From: Jatrophihabitans sp.
Lineage (GTDB): Bacteria > Actinomycetota > Actinomycetes > Mycobacteriales > Jatrophihabitantaceae
NCBI GenBank assembly: GCA_036389035.1
Contig: DASVQQ010000007.1
Coordinates: 434,001-498,000, forward strand
Direction of reading: 5' to 3'
Length of the DNA stretch: 64,000 nucleotides
Shown here: positions 1 to 9,025 of the stretch, piece by piece
How positions within the stretch are numbered: the stretch's first letter is position 1
Layout of the letters: the number at the start of each line of letters is the position of its first letter
Notes under the pieces: model-generated
What the model was told of the DNA's origin: nothing
Databases searched by the model: none
What the model saw: only the letters and a program-made list of their open reading frames with translations
Made by a program: the position numbers and the translations under genes

Positions 1-236
1 CGCCCGCCGAGGCCGAGGCCGAGCAGGATGAGTTCGACGTCATCCTCGAAGCTGCCGGTGACAAGAAGATCCAGGTCATCAAGGAGGTGCGCACCCTCAC
101 CAGCCTCGGCCTCAAGGAGGCCAAGGACCTGGTGGACGGCGCTCCCAAGGCGGTCCTGGAGAAGGTCAACAAGGAGGCGGCCGACAAGGCCCGTGCGGCG
201 CTGGAAGGCGCTGGCGCCTCGGTGACCGTCAAGTAG
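1..236 (+). CDS. rplL: 50S ribosomal protein L7/L12, 3' part
   Basis: The window opens inside this gene; the frame reads through the first base and ends at TAG 234-236, giving about 77 C-terminal residues of a protein that is normally near 130. The visible part is the whole globular domain of L7/L12 (EFDVIL, then [20 protein letters not shown], and the terminal GASVTVK), which binds translation factors on the ribosomal stalk. The N-terminal dimerisation domain and hinge are outside the window. In actinobacteria rplL normally follows rplJ and precedes rpoB at some distance; here the mce operon follows. Confidence 0.97.
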   Translation, partial: PAEAEAEQDEFDVILEAAGDKKIQVIKEVRTLTSLGLKEAKDLVDGAPKAVLEKVNKEAADKARAALEGAGASVTVK

Positions 237-259
237 GTCATCCAGCACCTGTTCTGTCC

Positions 260-293
260 GTGGGGGCGGTCCGCGAAAGCGGGCCGCCCCCAC
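260..293 (+). terminator. Hairpin terminator after rplL
   Basis: A 15-bp stem (260-274 with 279-293, one G-T pair) closes a GAAA tetraloop 24 bases after the rplL stop. There is no T-run, as is usual for actinobacterial terminators. It probably separates the rplJL transcript from the mce operon. Confidence 0.75.
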
Positions 294-572
294 TGCTGTC
301 CGCGGCTCTCTGTCCGCGGCTCGCTGGCCTTGGAGTTGTCCGCATGGTTCGGCCGCACGATCCGGCCCCGGCACGATCCGGTCCGATTGACCGGCTTCGC
401 CGTTTCTGCGCGTCGGTGCCGGTGCTCGTGGCTACTCTTTGCCAGGATTCGCTCACGCTGGCGTACCCGGCGGTAACCGAAGACCGGCTAGGTCGTTGTT
501 AGGCGCAGATGCTGCTTTCTCTGTGAAGCAGCGCGCCCTTTCTCGGACCGAGCGGGCGAGAGAGGAGCCGGG
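294..572 (+). other. Intergenic region before mce operon
   Basis: No gene is supported in this stretch. It must hold the mce promoter, but I see no convincing -35/-10 pair; TAGGTC at 489-494 is the nearest -10-like hexamer. A hairpin (511-517 with 526-532, 7 bp, loop 8) lies about 40 bases before mceG and would sit in its 5' leader. Short open frames here lack family features or a ribosome binding site. Confidence 0.4.
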
Positions 573-1607
573 GTGGGAGTCGAGGTTGCCGTCGAGGGCT
601 TGACCAAGTCCTTCGGCAAGCAGGTCATCTGGGGCGACGTCACGCTCACCCTGCCTCCCGGCGAGATCAGCGTCATGCTGGGCCCGTCCGGCACCGGCAA
701 GTCGGTCTTCCTCAAGACGCTGGTCGGCCTGCTCAAGCCCGACCGCGGCTCGATCATGATCAAAGACGTCAACCTGGCCAAGTGCAGCGAGCACCAGCTC
801 TACGAGACCCGCAAGCTGTTCGGCGTGCTGTTCCAGGACGGCGCCCTGTTCGGCTCGATGAACCTCTACGACAACATCGCCTTCCCGCTGCGTGAGCACA
901 CCCGCAAGAGCGAGAGCGAGATTCGCAAGATCGTCTTGGAGAAGCTTGAGATGGTGGGCCTGACCGGCACCGACAAGAAGCTGCCCGGTGAGATCTCCGG
1001 CGGCATGCGCAAGCGCGCCGGCCTGGCCCGGGCCCTGGTGCTGGACCCCGAGATCATCCTGTTCGACGAGCCCGACTCGGGCCTGGACCCGGTCCGGGTG
1101 GCCTACTTGAACCAGCTGATCGTCGACCTGAACGCCCAGACCGACTCGACCTTTCTGATCGTCACCCACGACATCGGCACCGCGCGGACGGTGCCGGACA
1201 ACCTGGGGCTGCTGTTCCGTCGGGAGCTGGTCATGTTCGGCCCCCGCGAGGTGCTGCTGACCTCGGACGAGGCGGTGGTCGAGCAGTTCCTCAACGGCCG
1301 CAAAGAAGGCCCGATCGGCATGTCCGAGGAGAAGGACGCCGGCCAGGTCGCCGCGGAGCTCGCCGCCCTGGGCGACGGCGCGCCGCCCCCGCCGGGAACC
1401 GGGCCGAAGGGCGCCACCGGCAGCGGGGTGCCGCCGCAACTCCTGCCCTCGCCCGGGTTGCCCGAGCGCAAGGCGGCCGGCCGCCGGCAGGAGCGGGTGC
1501 TGCAGATGCTGCACACGTTGCCCGAGAAGGCGCAGGAGGCGGTCAAGCGCGCCCTGGACGACGAGCACCGGTCGCGGCTGCCCGCCTACCAGTCGGTGCC
1601 CGAATGA
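573..1607 (+). CDS. mceG: Mce/Mla-type ABC transporter ATPase MceG
   Basis: ATPase of an MCE lipid importer, energising YrbE permeases at the cytoplasmic face. The 344-residue product has Walker A GPSGTGKS at 37-44, signature ISGGM at 141-145 and Walker B IILFDEPDSG at 161-170. The first 250 residues are a typical MlaF/Mkl ATPase. A C-terminal extension of about 95 residues, Pro/Gly-rich and then helical, follows, as in actinobacterial MceG. GTG at 573 is preceded by AGAGGAG. The stop overlaps the ATG of the first permease (ATGA), so the two are translationally coupled. In Mycobacterium tuberculosis the orthologue mkl also lies between rplL and rpoB but apart from its mce operons; here it heads one. 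Confidence 0.93.
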   Translation: MGVEVAVEGLTKSFGKQVIWGDVTLTLPPGEISVMLGPSGTGKSVFLKTLVGLLKPDRGSIMIKDVNLAKCSEHQLYETRKLFGVLFQDGALFGSMNLYDNIAFPLREHTRKSESEIRKIVLEKLEMVGLTGTDKKLPGEISGGMRKRAGLARALVLDPEIILFDEPDSGLDPVRVAYLNQLIVDLNAQTDSTFLIVTHDIGTARTVPDNLGLLFRRELVMFGPREVLLTSDEAVVEQFLNGRKEGPIGMSEEKDAGQVAAELAALGDGAPPPPGTGPKGATGSGVPPQLLPSPGLPERKAAGRRQERVLQMLHTLPEKAQEAVKRALDDEHRSRLPAYQSVPE

Positions 1608-2380
1608 GCTCGCTGTCGCCGGTGGCCGGCATCAGCCACGCCGGCCGGCTGTTCGCGCTCTTCCTCGACGTCGTCCGGTTGACCTTCAAGCGACCGTTCC
1701 AGTTCCGGGAATTCGTCCAGCAGGCATGGTTCATCGCGAGCGTGACGATCCTGCCGACAGCCCTGGTCGCGATCCCGTTCGGCGCGGTCATCGCCCTGCA
1801 GCTGGGCACCCTGACCCGGCAGTTGGGCGCCCAGTCCTTCACCGGCGCGGCCTCGGTGCTGGCCGTCATCCGGGAGGCCAGCCCGATCGTCTGCGCGCTG
1901 CTGATCGCCGGCGCCGGCGGCTCGGCGATCTGCGCCGACCTCGGCAGCCGCAAGATCCGCGACGAGATCGATGCCATGGAGGTGCTCGGCATCTCCCCGG
2001 TCCAGCGGCTGGTGGTGCCGCGGGTGCTGGCCTGCATGCTGGTGGCCGCCGCGCTCAACGGACTGGTCAGCGTGGTCGGGGTGGCCGGTGGCTACTTCTT
2101 CAACGTGGTGCTCCAGGACGGCACCCCCGGCGCCTACCTGGCCAGTTTCTCGGCGCTGGCCCAGCTGCCCGACCTGTATGCGGGGGAGCTCAAAGCGGTG
2201 GTCTTCGGGTTGATCGCCGCCGTCGTCGCCTCGTACAAGGGGCTCAATGCCGGTGGTGGGCCCAAGGGCGTCGGCGACGCGGTGAACCAGTCTGTCGTCA
2301 TCACCTTCCTGCTGCTGTTCTTCGTCAATTTCGTGATGACGGCCGTGTACTTCCAGGTCGTTCCGCCGAAGGGCTCCTGA
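1604..2380 (+). CDS. yrbEA: YrbE/MlaE-family permease, first copy
   Basis: Inner-membrane permease of the Mce system (258 residues). The MlaE fold is recognisable: an amphipathic N-terminal helix (LFLDVVRLTFKRPFQFREF), several hydrophobic segments, and the conserved cytoplasmic loop EASPIVCALLIAGAGGSA followed by RKIRDEIDAMEVLGI. It starts at an ATG that overlaps the mceG stop. Together with the next gene it should form the heterodimeric channel above which the MCE proteins stack. Confidence 0.92.
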   Translation: MSSLSPVAGISHAGRLFALFLDVVRLTFKRPFQFREFVQQAWFIASVTILPTALVAIPFGAVIALQLGTLTRQLGAQSFTGAASVLAVIREASPIVCALLIAGAGGSAICADLGSRKIRDEIDAMEVLGISPVQRLVVPRVLACMLVAAALNGLVSVVGVAGGYFFNVVLQDGTPGAYLASFSALAQLPDLYAGELKAVVFGLIAAVVASYKGLNAGGGPKGVGDAVNQSVVITFLLLFFVNFVMTAVYFQVVPPKGS

Positions 2381-2436
2381 GGCGATGACTCCTGTGAGTG
2401 AGCACCGCAGCCAGGTACGAGCGAGGAGCGGAGCGA

Positions 2437-3279
2437 ATGGCTAGCGGCGTGCTGGCCTCGGCCAAGCAGGTCGCGGGCAAGCCGGTCGGCGCCCTGGACA
2501 ACCTCGGCGAGCAGTTGCTGTTCTACGTCAAGGCACTGGCCTGGACGCCGCGCACCCTGCGGCGCTACAAGAAAGAGGTGCTGCGGCTGCTGGCCGAGGT
2601 CACCTTCGGCACCGGGGCGCTGGCGGTCATCGGAGGCACGGTGGGCGTGATCGCCTTCATGTCCTTCTTCACCGGCACCGAGGTCGGCCTGCAGGGCTAT
2701 GCCGCGCTCAACCAGCTCGGCGCCGCCCCCTTCACCGGGTTCATCTCGGCCTACTTCAACACCCGCGAGATCGCCCCGCTGGTCGCCGGGCTGGCGTTGT
2801 CGGCGACCGTGGGCTGCGGGTTCACCGCCCAGCTGGGCGCGATGCGCATCTCGGAGGAGATCGACGCGCTCGAGGTGATGGCGGTCCCGTCGCTGCCGTT
2901 CCTGGTGACCACCCGGTTGATCGCCGGCTTCGTCGCGGTGATCCCGCTGTACGTGATCGGGCTGCTGTCCTCCTACCTGTCGGCCCGGACGATCGCGACG
3001 GTGTACTACGGCCAGTCCACCGGCACCTATGACCATTACTTCCGGCTGTTCCTGCCGCCCACCGACGTGCTCTGGTCGTTCTTCAAGGTGCTGGTGTTCG
3101 CGGTCGTGATCGTGATGACGCACTGCTACTACGGCTACACAGCCAAGGGCGGCCCGGCCGGGGTCGGCGTCGCGGTCGGCCGAGCGGTCCGCACCGCGAT
3201 CGTGTCCATCAACATCATCGACTTCTTCCTGTCGCTGGCCATCTGGGGCACCACCACCACCGTCCGGATCGCGGGGTGA
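2437..3279 (+). CDS. yrbEB: YrbE/MlaE-family permease, second copy
   Basis: Second MlaE-type permease (about 280 residues) with the family loop TREIAPLVAGLALSATVGCG followed by MRISEEIDALEVMA. The frame is open from GTG 2398, but that start has no ribosome binding site. ATG 2437 sits 8 bases after GAGGAG and gives the expected length, so I use it. The distance from the first permease gene is 56 bases, the widest gap in the early operon. Confidence 0.9.
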   Translation: MASGVLASAKQVAGKPVGALDNLGEQLLFYVKALAWTPRTLRRYKKEVLRLLAEVTFGTGALAVIGGTVGVIAFMSFFTGTEVGLQGYAALNQLGAAPFTGFISAYFNTREIAPLVAGLALSATVGCGFTAQLGAMRISEEIDALEVMAVPSLPFLVTTRLIAGFVAVIPLYVIGLLSSYLSARTIATVYYGQSTGTYDHYFRLFLPPTDVLWSFFKVLVFAVVIVMTHCYYGYTAKGGPAGVGVAVGRAVRTAIVSINIIDFFLSLAIWGTTTTVRIAG

Positions 3280-3283
3280 TCCG

Positions 3284-4594
3284 GTGAGCATTGGTAAGAA
3301 GGTGAAGGCCAGGCTGGCCGGTCTGGTGTTCCTGGCAGTGCTGGCCGGGTTGCTGAGCCTGTCGATCGCGGCCTACAAGCAGGTGTTCACCAAAGTCACC
3401 CTGGTCACCCTCGACACCGACCACACCGGCGCCCAGCTGCAGCTGCAGTCCGACGTCAAGCTGCGTGGCATCCTGGTCGGCACCGTCCGGGATATCTCGA
3501 CCTACAACGTGCCCGCCGGTAACGGCCAGCAGCCCGAGACCCGGGCCCGGCTCAAGCTGGCGCTGCAGCCGTCGAAGGCAAAGCTGATCCCGGTCGGAGC
3601 GAGCGCCTTGCTGCTGCCCAAGACCCTGTTCGGCGAGCGGTACGTGGCCCTGCAGGTGCCCACCAAGCTCAGCGCCGCCAAGGCCCGCCCGGTCCGCTCC
3701 GGCGACACCCTGTCAGCCGGCCGGGACGCCATCCAGATCGAGAAGGTGCTCAACGACCTCTATCCGGTGCTGCTGGCGCTGCACCCGCAGGATCTGAAGG
3801 CGACGCTGACCGCGCTGGCCACCGCGCTGCAGGGCCGCGGCAAGCAACTCGGGGACAACCTGGCCTCGTTCAACCAGTACCTGCTGCGGTTCAACCCGAA
3901 AGTGCCGACGCTGGCCGATGACCTGGACAAGCTCGGCCAGGTGGCCTCGCTCTACCACGACGCCGCGCCTGACCTGCTGGCGAGCCTGAGCAACATGCAG
4001 ACCACCTCGCGGACCATCACCACCCGGCCGCAGGCGCTGGACCAGCTGCTGACCTCGGCCACCTCGACCACCAACGAACTCGACGCCTTCCTCAACGCCG
4101 ACGGCGACTACCTGATCCAGCTGGCGGCGTCCTCGGCCAAGATCCTGGCGGTGTTGGCTCACTTCTCACCCGAGTACCCGTGCCTGGCGCAGGGCCTGAC
4201 CAACCTGGAGCCCCGGATCGAGGACACCTTCGGCGGCAAGCAGCCGGGCCTGCACATCACCCTGGAGTTCGTGAACCACCGGGGCAAGTACGTGCCCGGC
4301 AACGAGCCGAAGTACGTCACCGGCGCGAACGCGCAGCCGCACTGTTACGGCCTGCCCAATCCGGCCAACCCGTTCCCCGGCGTGCACTTCCCGGACGGGG
4401 CTCCGGCGTCGGGCCCGTTGCACAGCGTTGACCGGGCCGCCTACCACGGCAGCGGCGTCGGCTCCAAGGCTGAGACCAAGCTGATCTCAGCCTTGCTCTC
4501 GGGCAGCTACGGCGATGACCCGGCGAACGTGCCGGCGCTGGCCACCCTGCTGGCCGGACCGCTACTGCGCGGCAGCGAGGTGGGGTTGGGATGA
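3284..4594 (+). CDS. mceA: MCE family protein, first (MceA-like)
   Basis: Secreted or membrane-anchored MCE subunit of 436 residues. An N-terminal hydrophobic segment (about residues 12-32) is followed by the MCE beta-barrel (about 38-120) with DVKLRGILVGTVRDI, then a long helical region that builds the periplasmic lipid tunnel. GTG 3284 lies 5 bases after the preceding stop. Position directly after the permeases and the longer C-terminal tail mark it as the A-type subunit. Confidence 0.9.
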   Translation: MSIGKKVKARLAGLVFLAVLAGLLSLSIAAYKQVFTKVTLVTLDTDHTGAQLQLQSDVKLRGILVGTVRDISTYNVPAGNGQQPETRARLKLALQPSKAKLIPVGASALLLPKTLFGERYVALQVPTKLSAAKARPVRSGDTLSAGRDAIQIEKVLNDLYPVLLALHPQDLKATLTALATALQGRGKQLGDNLASFNQYLLRFNPKVPTLADDLDKLGQVASLYHDAAPDLLASLSNMQTTSRTITTRPQALDQLLTSATSTTNELDAFLNADGDYLIQLAASSAKILAVLAHFSPEYPCLAQGLTNLEPRIEDTFGGKQPGLHITLEFVNHRGKYVPGNEPKYVTGANAQPHCYGLPNPANPFPGVHFPDGAPASGPLHSVDRAAYHGSGVGSKAETKLISALLSGSYGDDPANVPALATLLAGPLLRGSEVGLG

Positions 4595-4628
4595 CAACCG
4601 GCCTGAGCGAGCGCGAAGAGGTGCTGAC

Positions 4629-5693
4629 ATGAGGGGGTTGCTGGCGCCGCTGGTCAAGCTGATCGCCTTCTTGGTGGTGACGGCGATGGCTACCTACGTC
4701 CTCGCGGCGACCATCACCAACGCCGGCTACGGCAAGGCCCACAGCTACTACGGCCTGTTCTCCGACGCGACCGGCCTGCTGGTAGGCGATGACGTTCGAG
4801 TCGCAGGGGTGCGGGTCGGCTCCATCCAGGGCATCAAGCTGATCCGCGAGCCGAACACTCCCGACCCGGCGACCGCCCCGTTCGTGGCCCAGGTCAAGTT
4901 CAACGTCTCTGTGGACCGGCCGCTGACCAGCTGGGTGCGGGCCAAGCTGCGCTTTCGCAACCTGGTCGGCCAGCGTTACCTGGCCATCGAGCAGGGCAGC
5001 CAGATTCCAGGGGTGGCCGAGGCCGAACTCGAGCCCAAGGCGGTGATCCCGCTCAGCCAGACCCAGAACGCCCTGGACCTGAGCACCCTGTTCGCCGGCT
5101 TCAAGCCGCTGTTCAGCGGGCTGAACCCGGACGAGATCAACAGCTTGTCGACGCAGATCATCCAGACGTTGCAGGGTGAGGCCGGAACGGTGGAGAACCT
5201 GATGCGCCAGACAGCCGAGCTGACGTCGGCGGTGGCAGACAAGGACAAGGTCATCGGTGACCTGGTGAACAACCTGTCCTCGGTGCTGGACACCCTCGGC
5301 CAGCGCGATCAGAAGCTGTCCGACCTGATCGTGCAACTGCAGCGTTGGGTCACCGGCCTGGCCGAGGACCGGGCCGTGATCGGCGACTCGATCACCGGCA
5401 TCAACAACCTGACCTCGGCCACCGCCGGCCTGCTGGACAAGTCCCGCCCGCAGCTCAAGCAGGACATCGAAGACCTGACTGGGTTGGCCCAGACCCTCAA
5501 CGCCGGGGGCAGCACCGTCGACGGCGTGCTGCAGCGGCTGCCCACCAAGGTCGCGACGCTGACCAGGACGGCCACCTACGGATCGTGGTTCAACTTCTAC
5601 CTGTGCAAGATGGAAGGCACCGTGGTGCTGCCCGGCGGCGTCCAGCTGACGCCGGGGCTGCCCACGCCGTTCCCGCCGGCCAGGTGTGGCTGA
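4629..5693 (+). CDS. mceB: MCE family protein, second (MceB-like)
   Basis: A 354-residue MCE subunit. It has an N-terminal transmembrane anchor (LVKLIAFLVVTAMATYVLAA), an MCE domain with DATGLLVGDDVRVAGVRVG, and a helical C-terminal half. The frame is open from 4515 across the end of the previous gene, but the upstream residues are Arg/Trp-rich shadow. ATG 4629 is where the hydrophobic anchor begins, with a purine-rich GAAGAGG upstream, so I start there. Its stop overlaps the next ATG. Confidence 0.9.
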   Translation: MRGLLAPLVKLIAFLVVTAMATYVLAATITNAGYGKAHSYYGLFSDATGLLVGDDVRVAGVRVGSIQGIKLIREPNTPDPATAPFVAQVKFNVSVDRPLTSWVRAKLRFRNLVGQRYLAIEQGSQIPGVAEAELEPKAVIPLSQTQNALDLSTLFAGFKPLFSGLNPDEINSLSTQIIQTLQGEAGTVENLMRQTAELTSAVADKDKVIGDLVNNLSSVLDTLGQRDQKLSDLIVQLQRWVTGLAEDRAVIGDSITGINNLTSATAGLLDKSRPQLKQDIEDLTGLAQTLNAGGSTVDGVLQRLPTKVATLTRTATYGSWFNFYLCKMEGTVVLPGGVQLTPGLPTPFPPARCG

Positions 5694-6727
5694 TGGCCCG
5701 CTCGCTGAGGTCCTCGAGGATGAAAACCGCACCGCGCGGGCGCTCGTTCGCCTCGCGCAACCCCACCGTCATCGGCGCGATCGGCCTGGTGGTGATCGTG
5801 ACGCTGCTGTGGGCGGCCTTCAACGCCGCCAAGCTGCCGCTCATCGGCGGTGGCACCCAGTACTCGGCGATCTTCTCCGAAGCCTCGGGCCTGGTGCCTG
5901 ACGACGAGGTCCGGATCGCCGGGGTCAAGGTCGGCACCGTCACCGGGGTCTCGCTGCACGGCCCGACGGCGCACACCGTCAAGGTGTCGTTCCGGGTCAA
6001 GAAGGCGTTCATCGGCGACCAGACCGAAGCGATCATCAAGATCAAGACGATGCTCGGCCGCAAGTACCTGGAACTGGACTCCCAGGGCGCGCGCAAGCAG
6101 AACCCGTCCGAGCAGATCCCGCTCGACAGGACGCTGACTCCCTACGACATCTACCCGGCCTTCTCCGACCTGACCAAGACCTTCGGCGCGATCGACACCA
6201 AGCTGCTGGGACGGTCGCTGGAGACCATCGCCCAGACCTTCAAGAACACCCCGGCCTCGGTCCGGACCACCCTGGACGGGCTGTCGCGGCTGTCCAACAC
6301 CATCGCCTCACGCGACCAGGCGTTGCGCACCCTGCTGGCCAGGGCAAACACGGTTACCGGGGTGCTGGCCGACCGGGACGCCGAGATCGCCAAGCTGTTC
6401 ACCGACGGGAACCTGCTGCTGACCGAGCTCAACGCGCGGCGCGAGGCGATCCGGACCCTGTTCCTGAACACCTCGGCGATGTCACTGCAGATCTCGGGCC
6501 TGGTGAGCGACAACTCCAAGGCGCTCAAGCCGGCTCTGGATCAGCTGAGAGGGGTGTTGGACATCCTCGAGAAGAATCTCGACAACATCGACCGCGGCCT
6601 GGCCCTGCTCGCCCCGTTCTACCGGGTCTTCGCCAACACCCTGAGCAACGGACGGTGGTTCGACACCTACATCCAGAACTTCTCGGCGGGCGGCTTGCTC
6701 GGCACCTCAACCGGGGTGGGTGAGTGA
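5693..6727 (+). CDS. mceC: MCE family protein, third (MceC-like)
   Basis: A 344-residue MCE subunit. A basic N-terminus is followed by a membrane anchor (VIGAIGLVVIVTLLWAAF) and an MCE domain with EASGLVPDDEVRIAGVKVG, then coiled helical segments. The open frame reaches back to 5345 inside the previous gene, but ATG 5693 overlaps that gene's TGA and immediately precedes the anchor. ATG 5720 is a possible alternative. Overlapping stop and start suggest coupled translation with both neighbours. Confidence 0.9.
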   Translation: MARSLRSSRMKTAPRGRSFASRNPTVIGAIGLVVIVTLLWAAFNAAKLPLIGGGTQYSAIFSEASGLVPDDEVRIAGVKVGTVTGVSLHGPTAHTVKVSFRVKKAFIGDQTEAIIKIKTMLGRKYLELDSQGARKQNPSEQIPLDRTLTPYDIYPAFSDLTKTFGAIDTKLLGRSLETIAQTFKNTPASVRTTLDGLSRLSNTIASRDQALRTLLARANTVTGVLADRDAEIAKLFTDGNLLLTELNARREAIRTLFLNTSAMSLQISGLVSDNSKALKPALDQLRGVLDILEKNLDNIDRGLALLAPFYRVFANTLSNGRWFDTYIQNFSAGGLLGTSTGVGE

Positions 6728-7914
6728 TGGCCGCGCACGCGATGCCCAGGCGGGTGTCCCAGTTGATCGTGGTGGCGATCCTGGCCGCCGTGGTGCTGGC
6801 CACCCTGGTCTTCGCGCTGATGCCCGGCCCGACCAAGACGGTGCAGGCCCGCTTCGAGCGGGCCGTCGGCCTCTACAGCGGCTCCGACGTCCGGCTGCAC
6901 GGAATCAAGATCGGTTCGATCACCAAGGTCACGCCGGATGGCGACGGCGTGCTGGTCCGGATGAAGTACGACAAGAAGATCAAGCTGCCGGCCTACCCCG
7001 ACGATGCCAAGGTGGTGCGCGCGGCGATCATCCCGCCATCGCTGGTGTCAGACCGCTACGTGCAGTTCGCCGACTACGACTCGTGCACCACGGGCTGCAC
7101 GATTCTGGCGAGCGGCGCGGTCATTCCGATGAACCAGACCGCGGCCCCGGTCGAGCTCGATGACATCTACGCGGCGCTGGACAAGCTCAACGTGGCACTC
7201 GGCCCCAAGGGCGCCAACGCGGCCTCAGGTGGTGGCAAGGGCCCGCTGTCGCAACTCATCGACGTCAGCGCGGCCAACCTGGAAGGCAACGGAGCGGCGC
7301 TGGGCGGCACCGTGCGCGACCTTTCCAAGGCGGTGCGGACGCTGTCCGAGGGCCGCGAAGACCTGTTCGGGACGGTGAAGAACCTGCAGGTCTTCACTGA
7401 CGCGCTGGTTGCCAACGACGCCCAGGTGCGCAAGTTCAACACCCAACTCGACCAGGTCACCTCAGCCCTGGCCGAGGAGCGCGGATCACTGGCCGCCGCG
7501 CTGAAGAACCTCAGCGCCGCGCTGCGTGACATCGCCGCCTTCCTCAAGACCCACGGCGACAGCCTGCACGCCAACATCGTGGGGATGAAGAACGTCGTGG
7601 GGGTGCTGAACAAGCAGAAGGCGGCCATCAACGAGGCGCTGGCCGTCGCGCCGGTGGCGCTGGCGAACCTCAACCACACCTACAACGCCACGGCGGGGAC
7701 GCTGGACACCCGTGACAACCTGGGCGGCACCCAGAACCCGCTGGACCCGGCCGTGATCTGCGCCGCGCTGAAAGCCACCGCCAACCTGCCGGCCAGCGGC
7801 ACCATCGCCGACACCTGCAAGGCCATCGCCAAGGCGCTCGGCGGCCTGCCGATCCTGAACGGGACGCCCGGTGTCGGCGGCCTGATCGGCCTGCCACCCC
7901 TGGGTGGCTCGTGA
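6727..7914 (+). CDS. mceD: MCE family protein, fourth (MceD-like)
   Basis: A 395-residue MCE subunit with an N-terminal anchor (LIVVAILAAVVLATLVFAL) and an MCE domain with FERAVGLYSGSDVRLHGIKIG. A two-cysteine segment (CTTGCTIL) follows the barrel, and a long helical region runs to a Gly-rich C-terminus. Both GTG 6724 and ATG 6727 are possible starts. I use ATG 6727, which shares a base with the previous stop; the choice changes one residue. Confidence 0.9.
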   Translation: MAAHAMPRRVSQLIVVAILAAVVLATLVFALMPGPTKTVQARFERAVGLYSGSDVRLHGIKIGSITKVTPDGDGVLVRMKYDKKIKLPAYPDDAKVVRAAIIPPSLVSDRYVQFADYDSCTTGCTILASGAVIPMNQTAAPVELDDIYAALDKLNVALGPKGANAASGGGKGPLSQLIDVSAANLEGNGAALGGTVRDLSKAVRTLSEGREDLFGTVKNLQVFTDALVANDAQVRKFNTQLDQVTSALAEERGSLAAALKNLSAALRDIAAFLKTHGDSLHANIVGMKNVVGVLNKQKAAINEALAVAPVALANLNHTYNATAGTLDTRDNLGGTQNPLDPAVICAALKATANLPASGTIADTCKAIAKALGGLPILNGTPGVGGLIGLPPLGGS

Positions 7915-9020
7915 TGGGGCGGCTGAAGATGGCGCGGTCGGTGGCGGCCGCGACGGTGGCCGTCCTGGCGCTGTCGGGGTGCGGCTTTCAGGGTCTGTAC
8001 TCGGCGCCCTTGCCTGGCGGGGCCGACCTGGGCAGCAACCCGTACCGGGTCCTGGTCGACTTCGACGACGTGCTCGACCTGGTGCCGCAGTCCTCGGTCA
8101 AGGTCAATGACGTGACCGTCGGCAAGGTCGAGTCAGTCACCCTGGTCGGCTGGCGGGCCCGGGCGCAGGTGGTGGTCAACGGTGATGTCACCCTGCCGGC
8201 CAACGCCCACGCCCGGATCCGGCAGACCTCGCTGCTGGGCGAGAAGTTCGTGTCGCTGTCCTACCCGCCGGCCGGTGAGGTCAGCGACCCGGTGCCGCTG
8301 TCGCAGGCCCCGCACCCCGGCTATGCCTACCCGCACATCGGCATCGCCCGGACCGGCTCGACCCCCGAGCTCGAGGCGGTGCTCGGCGCGCTGTCCCTGC
8401 TGCTCAACGGCGGCGGCCTGGAGCAGATCAAGACCATCACCCACGAGCTCAACGAGGCCCTGTCCGGGCACGCCGGTGACATCCGCAGCCTGCTGTCCCA
8501 GATCAGCATCTTCACCACCACCCTGAACGCCCAGAAGGGAGGGATCCTGCGCGCCATCGACAGCCTCGACGCGCTGGCAGCCAGGCTGAACAGCCAGCGG
8601 CCGGTGCTGGCCGGCGCCCTGGACACCATGCCGCAGGCGGTCAAGATCCTGGCGGATGAGAAGGACCAGTTCGTCACCCTGCTACGCAGCCTGGACAAGC
8701 TCAGCACGGTCGCGGTCAAGGTGATCAACGCCTCGCAGGACAACTTCGTCTCGGCCTTGACCCACCTGGACCCGGTGATGACCCAGCTGACCCTGGCGGG
8801 CGAGGCGCTGCCGAAGTCGCTGGAGCTGCTGGCGACCTACCCGTTCCCCCGGACCGCGGTCAACGGCATCAAGGGCGACTACACCAACCTGTTCCTGACC
8901 GCCGACCTGGATCTGACCCACCTGCTGGACAACCTGCTCACGCCACCGGAGACGCCGCTGCCGACCACCCAGCAGGCCCCGAGTCCGACCTCCGGCGAGC
9001 TGACCGGGTTGGGTGACTGA
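7914..9020 (+). CDS. mceE: MCE family lipoprotein, fifth (MceE-like)
   Basis: A 368-residue MCE subunit and the only one with a lipobox. After a basic start and a hydrophobic stretch (VAAATVAVLAL) comes LSGC, so it is predicted to be lipidated on that cysteine and anchored on the outer face of the membrane, as known for LprK/MceE proteins. The MCE domain carries VLVDFDDVLDLVPQSSVKVNDVTVG. ATG 7914 overlaps the previous stop; GTG 7911 would add one residue. Confidence 0.92.
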   Translation: MGRLKMARSVAAATVAVLALSGCGFQGLYSAPLPGGADLGSNPYRVLVDFDDVLDLVPQSSVKVNDVTVGKVESVTLVGWRARAQVVVNGDVTLPANAHARIRQTSLLGEKFVSLSYPPAGEVSDPVPLSQAPHPGYAYPHIGIARTGSTPELEAVLGALSLLLNGGGLEQIKTITHELNEALSGHAGDIRSLLSQISIFTTTLNAQKGGILRAIDSLDALAARLNSQRPVLAGALDTMPQAVKILADEKDQFVTLLRSLDKLSTVAVKVINASQDNFVSALTHLDPVMTQLTLAGEALPKSLELLATYPFPRTAVNGIKGDYTNLFLTADLDLTHLLDNLLTPPETPLPTTQQAPSPTSGELTGLGD

Positions 9021-9025
9021 CTGCC

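Noticed and set aside
237..502. Small ORFs on both strands between rplL and mceG
   Set aside because: They overlap the rplL terminator hairpin, overlap each other antisense, and lack start signals.
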